NCBI GenBank assembly: GCA_930633495.1
Contig: CAKNFJ010000001.1
Location: forward strand, 2,937,001 to 3,001,000
Length of the DNA stretch: 64,000 nt
Origin: Hyphomicrobiales bacterium
GTDB lineage: Bacteria; Pseudomonadota; Alphaproteobacteria; Rhizobiales; Beijerinckiaceae
Reading direction: 5' to 3'
Below the pieces are notes generated by a model. It saw only the letters and a program-made list of their open reading frames with translations. It was not told the origin of the DNA and did not search any database. Below are positions 24,698 to 31,926 of the stretch, piece by piece (position 1 is the first letter of the stretch; every line of letters begins with the position of its first letter). The position numbers and the translations under genes are program-made.

Positions 24698-25987
24698 TAT
24701 CACATTTAGTGTAATTAGTATTGAGAGTGCCAAATATACTGGCTCCTCCCATCAAGTATAACAGATTCACAAAGGTTAAGGAGACCAGTTCCCAATGGAG
24801 CAGTATGTCGGTTTGGATGTTTCGCAAGACAGCACCCACATTTGCGTTGTCGACCGTGACGGAAAGACAATGTGGCAAGGACAGACGGAAACAACACCCG
24901 AAGCCATCGGCGCGGCAATCAGGAAAGCGTCACCTGGCGTGCTGAAGATCGGGCTTGAGACTGGCCAGCTAGCCGCGTGGCTGTGGCACGGTCTCTGTGA
25001 AATGGGACTTCCTGCAATTTGCATCGATTCCTACCATGCTCACGGCGTCCTGAAATTGCAGATGAACAAGACGGATAAGAACGATGCCCAAGGGCTTGCC
25101 CAGATCATGCGCTGCGGCTGGTACAAGGCTGTCCAGGTCAAGAGTTTTGAGAGCTACGAGTCTCGTGCCCTTTTCCGTGCAAGAAGTTCACTCGTTGTTA
25201 TTCGAACCGACATCGTCAACCAGATACGCGGTACTCTCAAACTGTTCGGAATAATGATTCCAGGCATTGCCGGTGTTAAATTTGAGCGACGCGTCGATGA
25301 AATCATTAAGGAAGGAGGTGCTCTCGCACCTCCCCTCAGCGCACTGCTCGATGTCCTGCGGAATGTGAAGAAACAGATTGAGGAGCTTGATGAACATGTT
25401 CTGGACTACGCCTGGGGATGCTCCTCCTGTCGCGTGCTCATGAGCGTTCCAGGCGTCGGGCCGGTTACAGCCGCCAATTTCGTTCTGGCGGTTGACGATG
25501 CAAAACGGTTCGGCAGTTCGAAGAATGTTGGCGCATACTTCGGATTGACGCCGCGGCGCCGACAATCAGGGGAGATGGACTACAACGGTCGCATCTCGAA
25601 GCGAGGTGATCGAGTGGTTCGGCACCAGCTGTATGAAGCCGCGAACGCCCTTCTCACCCGGTCTCGGCAGCCGTCGGCTCTGCGGAGTTGGGGGCTGAGG
25701 ATTGCTCAGCGGAGCGGGATGAAGAAAGCCCGGATCGCTGTGGCGAGGAAGCTATCTGTCATGATGCACAGAATGTTGCTCACCGGAGAGCTGTTTTGCC
25801 CGTTCCCGCAGAATGACGAGGGACTGGCCCATGCCTAACACTGACTTCTTAAGTTTGTAGCGGCTTTTCGGAGCAGGCTACTTTTTGTCCCTCGCCGGGA
25901 CGAAAGCAATCGGTTTAACCCGGCATTACGGTCGCAGAAAAGCTTCATAGTCGGACAAGATGAAGTGGTATTGCGTATCACATTTAG
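24698..25987 (+). mobile_element. IS110-family insertion sequence (ends approximate)
   Basis: An IS110-type transposase sits between non-coding flanks of about 100-200 bp. TATCACATTTAG occurs at both 24698-24709 and 25976-25987, a possible pair of element-end sequences that would give a 1.29-kb element, a normal length for this family. IS110 elements lack clear terminal repeats, so these ends are tentative. The left flank, or the right one in the IS1111 branch, should encode the bridge RNA. Confidence 0.5.
24795..25838 (+). CDS. IS110-family transposase
   Basis: A 347-residue IS110 recombinase. The N-terminal RuvC-like DEDD domain begins YVGLDVSQDSTHICVVD and includes KTDKNDAQGLAQIMRCGWY. 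The C-terminal Tnp20 domain has LMSVPGVGPVTAANFVLAV, FGSSKNVGAYFGLTPRRRQSG and GRISKRGDRVVRHQLYEAANALL, where the catalytic serine is expected further on near SRQPSALRSWG. IS110 enzymes use a structured bridge RNA from the same element to choose target and donor sites. It is complete, so the copy may be active. It begins after TTAAGGAGACC. Confidence 0.95.
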   Translation: MEQYVGLDVSQDSTHICVVDRDGKTMWQGQTETTPEAIGAAIRKASPGVLKIGLETGQLAAWLWHGLCEMGLPAICIDSYHAHGVLKLQMNKTDKNDAQGLAQIMRCGWYKAVQVKSFESYESRALFRARSSLVVIRTDIVNQIRGTLKLFGIMIPGIAGVKFERRVDEIIKEGGALAPPLSALLDVLRNVKKQIEELDEHVLDYAWGCSSCRVLMSVPGVGPVTAANFVLAVDDAKRFGSSKNVGAYFGLTPRRRQSGEMDYNGRISKRGDRVVRHQLYEAANALLTRSRQPSALRSWGLRIAQRSGMKKARIAVARKLSVMMHRMLLTGELFCPFPQNDEGLAHA

Positions 25988-26243
25988 GGAGACCGAAGCT
26001 TCCAACGCTAAAATGTGGCGGCCCAGCTGACCACGCAGAGAATTATGATACCGGCAGGAACACAGAAAGTAATCCGCGAAAAACAATGAGTTGGCTACAA
26101 TAGGCTATAGTTCTACCAAAGAAGGACAAGAATATGTTTGCATAATCTAATTAGAGAACCGAGGCCAAACGCCTTCTGCGTTTCCCGTATTGACCACGTA
26201 CCGTCCTGCGCCGTCTAGTCTTGTGATGGATATCGGCGGGCTT
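25839..26243. other. Right flank of the IS110 insertion and following gap
   Basis: About 400 bp with no convincing gene. It is AT-richer than its surroundings and holds several short inverted repeats (GCTACAATAGGCTATAG near 26096, and CCCTCGCCGGGACG near 25890). The first 150 bp probably belong to the IS. Confidence 0.4.
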
Positions 26244-26387
26244 TCATTTTCGCACATCCGCAACATAGCGCCCGACCGTGCCCCGGACGGTGAAATCGCC
26301 CGGCATATGCCGCAGCCGCGCTATCTGAATCGTCGCTGCTTGGCGCGGCTTCGCTACGGCAATGGCCCGTTCTGCCGGCCACCGCAT
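26244..26387 (-). CDS. Possible very small basic protein
   Basis: A 47-residue frame, MRWPAERAIAVAKPRQAA to start, ending GTVGRYVADVRK. It begins 7 bp after the stop of the next gene upstream. The composition is protein-like (alternating hydrophobic and basic residues), but there is no recognised family or clear ribosome site. It may be chance. Confidence 0.3.
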   Translation of the reverse strand: MRWPAERAIAVAKPRQAATIQIARLRHMPGDFTVRGTVGRYVADVRK

Positions 26388-26393
26388 GTCGCA

Positions 26394-26669
26394 TTAGCGA
26401 TCTGGATTTGAGGCGGCAGAACCGACAATAGCCGCGCGGCGCCGTTCTTCGAGCACAATGTCGCGCAGCAAAACGCGGGCAACCATGTGCGCCGGCACGC
26501 TGTCAAGCGGATTGCGCTTTTGCGCATGGACCGTGCGCACGATCACCTCGCCGTCCACGACGTAAAAGCAGCCGTAGTGCGTCAGCCCGAAAAGCTCTAC
26601 CGAAACTATCTCTTCGCGTCTTTTGTACAATGCGGCACAACCAATCTTTCGCCCCCAACGTAATCGCAC
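26394..26669 (-). CDS. Small hypothetical protein
   Basis: Up to 91 residues from a GTG at 26669. A later TTG would give a shorter form beginning YKRREEIVSVELFGL. The core EIVSVELFGLTHYGCFYVVDGEVIVRTVHAQKRNPLDS reads as a beta-rich domain, followed by a helix ending ERRRAAIVG. It lies 86 bp after the end of the secreted-protein operon in the same direction. I do not recognise it. Confidence 0.5.
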   Translation of the reverse strand: MRLRWGRKIGCAALYKRREEIVSVELFGLTHYGCFYVVDGEVIVRTVHAQKRNPLDSVPAHMVARVLLRDIVLEERRRAAIVGSAASNPDR

Positions 26670-26755
26670 AATTCTTTGTCGTTTATGCCTTCGATGGACT
26701 TATAAAGGTCTGGGTTTGTCGCCATCGCCGAGCGTGTCGTTTGCGGCAAGATCGA

Positions 26756-27802
26756 TTATTGCTGGAAGCAATAGAGTCGTGCGAATGCGGAACAGGCTTG
26801 GTTTCCGTTGTCAGTCCACGTCCCGGTGGCACTGGTCGTGAGTCCCCGGAAACCCGTAGCGGCTCCGCTATTGCTGCCGTAGTCGGAGCAAGACGACGGG
26901 AAATCTTGTTTTTGCGCACCGTTAGATGCGACGTTTGCCCAGACGGCTCCGGTGATGGTGTTTCCGTTCTCATCGACCGAGATGGAATTATCAAGCGTTC
27001 CATCAACCAGATCGCTCCAGTTGTCGGCAATAACGGTTCCGTTCGGTGTAATGTAGGGGACCGTTGCTTGCGTGAATGAGCTTTCGGGATCGTCAGTGGT
27101 CGAGGTCGCAAGCCATGACAGGAATGTGCCGCTCAGCCCGGCGGCAGTGGCGCGTGTAGCGCATCTGGAGTTTGCGCCAGCTTTACCGCCCATGTTGCCG
27201 TCATAGGTGGTCGAGGTTGCGAAGACGAGCTTCACCGCCGTAGTCGTGACTGTCCAATCCACTGACACTGTTCCGACCGTTATAGGCGTGGCAGTGCGGG
27301 CGGTCAGGCCGGCAGCGGCTGAGGTCAGGCGAGCCTGAATGAACTGGCCGTTTGTCATGGTTTCAAGGCCGTTAGTCCAATTGTGAACGAGGCTTGAACA
27401 CGAACCGTCCGCGCAGATGCGAAACTCAGGGGACCCTGCACCGGCGATGGTGACATCCACGGCGGTGTCGATTCCCGAAATGAGGACGATATCGGACGTG
27501 ATTACGGAATTGAGTGCGCCGCCGCTCACATCGGTAAAATCGAATGCATTGGGAGTTTCATCCGACCCTGTAGCCCCACCCGGACTGATCCAGGCTGCTC
27601 CATTGCAATATTCAGCGCTTAATGTGGCGCTGTTATAGCGAATGGAGCCCGCGAGCCCGCTGTTGCAGGTGCGATTATCGTAGCCGATCTGTACTGAGCC
27701 TCCGCCAAACCCGCCCGATGTCTCCTGTGCGATGGCGAGTATCGGCCAAGACACGCCGATCAGAACCGCGAAAGAGATAGCTTTAAATTTCTTAGTCATC
27801 AT
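26756..27802 (-). CDS. Secreted protein with C-type-lectin-like (DUF1554-type) domain
   Basis: About 348 residues with a signal peptide (MTKKFKAISFAVLIGVSWPILAIAQ). After it comes the segment GGSVQIGYDNRTCNSGLAG then SIRYNSATLSAEYCNGAAW, also present in the upstream gene. The C-terminal half (from about 205: KLVFATSTTYDGNMGG, AGLSGTFLSWLATST, YITPNGTVIADNWSDL and a final CSAFARLYCFQQ) fits the DUF1554/collagen-endostatin-like C-type lectin fold. It should be exported and may bind a surface ligand. The start overlaps the upstream stop. It is the last gene of a three-gene operon. Confidence 0.8.
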   Translation of the reverse strand: MMTKKFKAISFAVLIGVSWPILAIAQETSGGFGGGSVQIGYDNRTCNSGLAGSIRYNSATLSAEYCNGAAWISPGGATGSDETPNAFDFTDVSGGALNSVITSDIVLISGIDTAVDVTIAGAGSPEFRICADGSCSSLVHNWTNGLETMTNGQFIQARLTSAAAGLTARTATPITVGTVSVDWTVTTTAVKLVFATSTTYDGNMGGKAGANSRCATRATAAGLSGTFLSWLATSTTDDPESSFTQATVPYITPNGTVIADNWSDLVDGTLDNSISVDENGNTITGAVWANVASNGAQKQDFPSSCSDYGSNSGAATGFRGLTTSATGTWTDNGNQACSAFARLYCFQQ

Positions 27803-28899
27803 GGCCCCCAATCAGTCCAACTTGTTCCGTTGCAGACTTCGATACGTCCCGGCACCGAAGGGCTGTAGTTGATGACGATGATGCCGGACGCGCCTGCGCC
27901 CCCGTTCGATCCCGCTTCATCGCCACCACCACCGCCGCCGGCCCCATAGAGGCCGCCGCCGCCGCCCACGTCCGCGCCGCCGCCGAAACCGCCGGCCCCA
28001 CCGCCACCTCCCGACCCATGGGTTGCATCCCAATCGGTGCCGGCCCCGCCAGCGCCGCCGTTCTCCTCGCCGCCGCCTCCGCCGCCACCATTGCTCCCGT
28101 TCTGCCCGTCGCCGGACGTGCCGTTACCGCCGCCAGAGCCTTGCCAGTTGTGGCCGCCGCGCCCGCCGGGACTGGCACCGTCCTGGCCATTGGTCCCACC
28201 GCCGCCACCACCGCCGCCACCGCCGGTATCGTCCGACCAGTCCGCAGGAGCGTTCCCGCCGTTGCCGCCGTTACCGTGTGGTCCAGCCGCACCGCCGCCG
28301 CCGCCCCCTGCTTCACTATCGGGGTCGCCATTGCCGCCTGTGCCGCCATCATATTTGACAGAGCCGACACCGCTCGCGGACGCGCCGCCCAAGGCACCTG
28401 GCGTTCCGCTTGCGCCCATTCCGCCTTTCGACCCAACCACTACGGCGGACTCCGCGATGCTGGCGCAGTTGCTTGTTGAGTTGCAAATCCATGTATCGCC
28501 GCCCGTCGCGCTGCTCGTAGCGCCGCCGGTTCCAATCTCGTAAGTGACGGAAGAACTGGGCGTCAGGGAAACATTTGTGGCGGCCGAGTAAGCGCCGCCG
28601 CCACCACCGCCGCCGCTAATGTCTTCACCGGCGCCGCCGCCGCCGATCACTTCGATAGTGTTGTTGCCGCTGTTCCAGTCCGCCGGGACTGACCAGCTTG
28701 TACCGGCTGTAAGAAAAATGGTGGTGGGGGTGCCGCTCCCGCTGTTATACCTGATGGAGCCCGAAAGCCCACTGTTGCACGTCCGGCTATCATAACCGAT
28801 CTTCACAGACCCGCCAGTGAACGTGCCCGATGTTTCCTGCGCCTCGGCGGTTCCGCAGAGTAAACTCAGCGCCGCTATGACAACGATCGCGCGGATCAT
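27799..28899 (-). CDS. Secreted glycine-rich protein
   Basis: A 366-residue protein with a signal peptide (MIRAIVVIAALSLLCGTAEA). The same N-terminal block as its neighbour (GGSVKIGYDSRTCNSGLSG, SIRYNS) is followed by a large glycine-rich domain (about 85-340), with runs of 5-9 glycines separated by Asn, Ala and Asp. It ends ASGIIVINYSPSVPGRIEVCNGTSWTDW. The layout recalls glycine-rich phage tail-tip adhesins and surface adhesins. Both gene ends overlap its neighbours at ATGA-type junctions, so it is translated as part of the operon. Confidence 0.8.
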   Translation of the reverse strand: MIRAIVVIAALSLLCGTAEAQETSGTFTGGSVKIGYDSRTCNSGLSGSIRYNSGSGTPTTIFLTAGTSWSVPADWNSGNNTIEVIGGGGAGEDISGGGGGGGAYSAATNVSLTPSSSVTYEIGTGGATSSATGGDTWICNSTSNCASIAESAVVVGSKGGMGASGTPGALGGASASGVGSVKYDGGTGGNGDPDSEAGGGGGGAAGPHGNGGNGGNAPADWSDDTGGGGGGGGGGTNGQDGASPGGRGGHNWQGSGGGNGTSGDGQNGSNGGGGGGGEENGGAGGAGTDWDATHGSGGGGGAGGFGGGADVGGGGGLYGAGGGGGGDEAGSNGGAGASGIIVINYSPSVPGRIEVCNGTSWTDWGP

Positions 28900-29222
28900 T
28901 CCGGTTTATTTTGGGGCGCTGTCGCCAGAGATGCGACATAGGCGTCAAAGCCGCCCGTCCCGTAGTCGGTTAAAGGGCCGCCATATTCGACGCCTTCGCG
29001 CACATGCAGCCCTTCGGCATCAAGCCGAGCGACCTCGCGCCCGTCGATAGCGAATCGGAACGCCCCGCCGTTTTCATCTTCAACAAGCTGGAGCCTGTCT
29101 TCTTTCACGGCCTGCGCGATGGCCCCGTCCGTCTTGGGCGATGCAGAAGCCCCGTTCCCGGCATGCACACTGCCGGCTGAAATCAGCAGACATACAAACA
29201 AAAACAGATGAAGTATCCGCAA
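28896..29222 (-). CDS. Small secreted protein, first of the operon
   Basis: A 108-residue protein with a signal peptide (MRILHLFLFVCLLISAGSVHA). The mature part LQLVEDENGGAFRFAIDGREVARLDAEGLHVREGVEYGG reads as the short beta motif seen in many fibre and tail-spike bases (a value, then a note that the residue is relative to a fibre). It ends TAPQNKPE. Its TGA overlaps the start of the glycine-rich gene. The AT-rich 120 bp upstream is the likely promoter region. Confidence 0.7.
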   Translation of the reverse strand: MRILHLFLFVCLLISAGSVHAGNGASASPKTDGAIAQAVKEDRLQLVEDENGGAFRFAIDGREVARLDAEGLHVREGVEYGGPLTDYGTGGFDAYVASLATAPQNKPE

Positions 29223-29340
29223 ACAAACCTTCCGCGTCAGAAATTATTGAAAATATCCAATCATCCCTATTATTATAATATATTATACTACGGTGACTTA
29301 ACAAATACCAAAGTACTATTTCGCGATACCAAGAGCAAAT

Positions 29341-29487
29341 ATGCTAGAACGTTACGGCCAGATAATCTTCAAGAATTTCCCCTATAAGGGCCAGAAGCCG
29401 CGCACAGCGTCGGGACTGCCAGCACCCATATCCAAAGGCGGCCTTGGGGCGCGCATCCGCGCCCTCACTGCATTTGTGGTGGCCTAG
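29341..29487 (+). pseudogene. Degenerate copy of the gene at 31053-31307
   Basis: A 48-residue frame beginning LERYGQIIFKNFPYKGQK after the first Met. This lines up with SERYDLIVFESFEYKGQK of the protein at 31053, and both continue to a PKGG/SKGG turn, after which this copy diverges and stops. It is probably the remains of a duplicated gene. Confidence 0.45.
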
Positions 29488-29555
29488 TCCTTACCGCGAC
29501 GAGATTTCCCAGAAACGGCCGTTCTGCCGATTCAGGATTCCCGGAAAACCACCGC

Positions 29556-29828
29556 GTGAGCGGCGTCTACGCCTACCTGGTAGATGGCGCGGTTTCGTAT
29601 ATCGGCCGCTGCGAGAACCTGTCGAGCCGGGCCAACATGGGCTACGGCATCATCTCCCCCAAGAACTGTTTCAGCGGCGGGCAGCAGTCAAACTGCCGTT
29701 TAAACAATTCTATCTTTTAGGCGTGTTCGGCCAAGAACACCGTTGACGTGTATTTTCATGCGACGCCTGATTTCGTCCAGGTGGAGGCGCTTCTGATCGG
29801 TGCCCTGCGGCCGCCGTGGAACAGGTAG
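29556..29828 (+). pseudogene. GIY-YIG nuclease-like pseudogene
   Basis: The frame reads SGVYAYLVDGAVSYIGRCENL, then GYGIISPKNCFSGGQQSNCRLN, an in-frame TAG at 29718-29720, then VDVYFHATPDFVQVEALLIGALRPPWN to a second TAG. The GVY and YIGR pair marks a GIY-YIG nuclease, and ISPKNC..GGQQ and E..LI..LRPPWN are the later conserved parts. The internal stop and short N-terminus indicate a broken gene. The sequence between 29829 and 30117 shows nothing I can assign. Confidence 0.6.
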
Positions 29829-30117
29829 TGGTAAGGATCGCAGCGGTTGCGGTCCTGCGCATCTAACGTGACAGACGCTCCCTTTTCGCCTCCGGGATTT
29901 CCCTCGACTGATTACGCCTGAACCTGATCGGGCGCGCGTCCGCTTCAAGGCCCTTCGGCCCTGCGGGTGAGGCCCCGGTGTCCCCTGCTTTCGCCGCGCT
30001 GCGCTTGCTGCAAGCCGGGCGATACCCCTCCGGCGCCCCAGCCGTGAACCGTTCGCTTCTCCCCCCGCTCTGATGGTTGGCGTGTCGAGAAAAACCCAAG
30101 CGAAAGGAGCTTACATC

Positions 30118-30357
30118 ATGGCACGCAATGAAAAGCAGAACCGCCGTCCCGCCCGCGAGAACCGCACACCTGCCTACATCGCCTGGCACGTCGCCGGGAC
30201 GGAAGACAAGACCTTCTGGACCCGCATCGGCGCGGCCTGGTCGCATCAGGACAACGAAGGGCTCACACTCCAGCTCGATCTGGTCCCGGTGAACAGCGGG
30301 CGCATCGTCCTCCGCCACCCGAGCGATGAACACAGCAACAACGGAGCGGGCGCGTAA
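30118..30357 (+). CDS. Small hypothetical protein
   Basis: A 79-residue protein starting MARNEKQNRRPARENRTPAY after AAAGGAGC. The body AYIAWHVAGTEDKTFWTRIGAAWSHQDNEGLTLQLDLVPVNSGRIVLR reads as a small beta-rich domain, like the DUF736 proteins often found on alphaproteobacterial conjugative DNA, but I am not certain of that. It is first of three small genes in a row. Confidence 0.65.
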   Translation: MARNEKQNRRPARENRTPAYIAWHVAGTEDKTFWTRIGAAWSHQDNEGLTLQLDLVPVNSGRIVLRHPSDEHSNNGAGA

Positions 30358-30388
30358 GCGCCCCTCCTATCGCCCGGAGGAAACGATA

Positions 30389-30598
30389 ATGCACAATAAC
30401 ATCCGCATTGAAACCGCCCGCGCCGCACTGGCGCGCGCCGCCTGGGTTCGCGGCGCTACTCCCGCCTATGGCGAGGACGACGTAACGGACCTTCTTGCCG
30501 ACATCCGGCACCTGTGTCGGGCAGCCGATATCGACTTCGACCGCTGCGACCGCGTCGCCGCCATGCATTTCGAGGCCGAGAACGGGGGTGCGTCATGA
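30389..30598 (+). CDS. Small hypothetical protein
   Basis: A 69-residue protein, all helix, starting MHNNIRIETARAALARAAW after CGGAGG. It contains an acidic segment (AYGEDDVTDLLADIRHLCRAADIDFDRC). Its stop overlaps the next gene's ATG. No family is recognised. Its position suggests it works with its two neighbours. Confidence 0.6.
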   Translation: MHNNIRIETARAALARAAWVRGATPAYGEDDVTDLLADIRHLCRAADIDFDRCDRVAAMHFEAENGGAS

Positions 30599-30939
30599 CG
30601 CGCCCCCTTAGCGAAGCGGACAAACGTGACGGCTTCATTCGCGCCATCAACGGTTATTCCGGCGCGAAGCAGCGTTGGGCCGACCGCGCCGCGCGCGGCA
30701 TGAGCGACGCGGAACTGGCCGAGGCGCTCGCCTTTGAACTTGGCATCTTCGGCGGCTCCGGCGGTCCCGACCAGCTGTCGCTGACCTTTCAGGGCGCGGG
30801 CCTCAAAATCTGGATTTCCTGGAAGGTTCATAACCACGTCACGACGAAGCCGACTTTCGAGGGCAAGGGCACGATTGCCTTTGCGCGGCTTGTCTACGGC
30901 ATAAAGGACCCTGCCGACCGGCAGCTCGCTCTCTTCTGA
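30595..30939 (+). CDS. Small hypothetical protein
   Basis: A 114-residue protein starting MTRPLSEADKRDGFIRAING. The first half is helical (MSDAELAEALAFELGIFGG). The second is a beta-rich segment (DQLSLTFQGAGLKIWISWKVHNHVTTKPTFEGKGTIAFARLVYGI). It is coupled at ATGA to the preceding gene. The function is unknown. Confidence 0.65.
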   Translation: MTRPLSEADKRDGFIRAINGYSGAKQRWADRAARGMSDAELAEALAFELGIFGGSGGPDQLSLTFQGAGLKIWISWKVHNHVTTKPTFEGKGTIAFARLVYGIKDPADRQLALF

Positions 30940-31052
30940 CCGAGGCCTTCGGCTACCGGGCAGGCGGTCCTCGCCTGCCCGGTGAATGCGCGCGTAACCT
31001 CACGATCTGCCCGTTGTAGAATGCCCTTTGGATAATTCAGAAGGGTGTTTGC

Positions 31053-31307
31053 ATGCCGCCGAGATCGACCAAGTCAGAGCGTTACGACCTCATTGTCTTT
31101 GAGAGCTTTGAGTATAAGGGCCAGAAGCGCCACAAGGCCCATCGGGTGGGTTCCGGGACCTCTTCGCCTAAAGGCGGCTTTGTTCTGTATATCCCGACCG
31201 GCATTGCGATAACCGGCCGGGTCATGGTCGTTCCCGAAAAGACCCCTCTCAACGAGATCGATCTTCTCGAAGCCTATCAGTCAGCCGCCGACGAATACCG
31301 CGCGTAG
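31053..31307 (+). CDS. Small hypothetical protein
   Basis: An 84-residue protein beginning MPPRSTKSERYDLIVFESF, with a beta-rich middle (EYKGQKRHKAHRVGSGTSSPKGGFVLYIPTGIAITGRVMVVPEK) and a helical tail. A degraded relative lies at 29341. Its end overlaps the tail of the membrane-protein gene on the other strand by 31 bp. I do not recognise it. Confidence 0.6.
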   Translation: MPPRSTKSERYDLIVFESFEYKGQKRHKAHRVGSGTSSPKGGFVLYIPTGIAITGRVMVVPEKTPLNEIDLLEAYQSAADEYRA

Positions 31308-31594
31308 CCGCCGCGCCGATACCAGATGCAGATCGCCACTGCCAGCCAGACGGCGGCGCTCGTACCGCCGACAGACAGGACAAGCATGTTGCCCGCTGGC
31401 GTCGGCATGCCGGTTACGAAACAGATCATCGCCACCAGCGTGAATCCCGGAAATGCAACAACGGCCAGCGCCACCCCGAACAGGGGTCGAAGCCAGCTCG
31501 CGGGATCGCTCCCGAGGTTGTCGAGCGCCGCGCCATATGCAAACCCCACGAAAGCGGCGGCAGCCGCGATTGCAAGCGTCATTCTTTTTTCCAT
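31277..31594 (-). CDS. Small membrane protein
   Basis: A 105-residue protein with three likely transmembrane helices: near 5-22 (MTLAIAAAAAFVGFAYGAAL), 38-62 (LFGVALAVVAFPGFTLVAMICFVTG) and 68-92 (MLVLSVGGTSAAVWLAVAICIWY). The C-terminus is basic then polar. A GGAGATAACG ribosome site precedes its ATG. It follows the coupling-protein operon in the same direction, so it may be an accessory mating or entry-exclusion protein, but that is inference. Confidence 0.65.
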   Translation of the reverse strand: MEKRMTLAIAAAAAFVGFAYGAALDNLGSDPASWLRPLFGVALAVVAFPGFTLVAMICFVTGMPTPAGNMLVLSVGGTSAAVWLAVAICIWYRRGGYARYSSAAD

Positions 31595-31623
31595 GGTCGT
31601 TATCTCCTCTATGTTTCGATCAT

Positions 31624-31926
31624 TCAGAACAGGCGGATCATGGAGCAGCGGCCCTGCCGTGCGGGTATTCCAGCGCGCCAGCCCCCGATGCCAAGGTAGT
31701 CGCAGCTAAAGGCGCGTCCGGTGCCGCACGGGCCGATGCAATGGTATGAGATCAGCAGGTGCGGCGTACCGAACACGAAGCCCGCCACAATGATCGCGGC
31801 AAGGGTCCAGAAACGCATGCCCAGACGCTCGTCGAGCCAGATCGCGGTGTCCTCGCTCTGGCGCACCCACGCCGGCTTCTCTTTGCTATCTTTCGATGGC
31901 TCGACTTTCACTTCATAGTCAGGCAT
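31624..31926 (-). CDS. Small membrane-anchored protein after traG
   Basis: A 100-residue protein starting MPDYEVKVEPSKDSKEKPAW. One transmembrane helix (FWTLAAIIVAGFVFGTPHLLISY, about 40-62) is followed by a Cys-containing tail (CIGPCGTGRAFSCDYLGIGG). Its start overlaps the end of the coupling-protein gene by 8 bp, so the two are one operon. The function is unknown. Confidence 0.6.
   Translation of the reverse strand: MPDYEVKVEPSKDSKEKPAWVRQSEDTAIWLDERLGMRFWTLAAIIVAGFVFGTPHLLISYHCIGPCGTGRAFSCDYLGIGGWRAGIPARQGRCSMIRLF

Noticed and set aside
28000..28750. Dense GCC/GGC repeats, like a CRISPR or microsatellite array.
   Set aside because: They encode the glycine-rich domain of the secreted protein on the minus strand. 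No fixed repeat-spacer lengths are present.
29863..30333. A 156-codon minus-strand frame.
   Set aside because: It opposes the small gene at 30118, which has a ribosome site and better composition.
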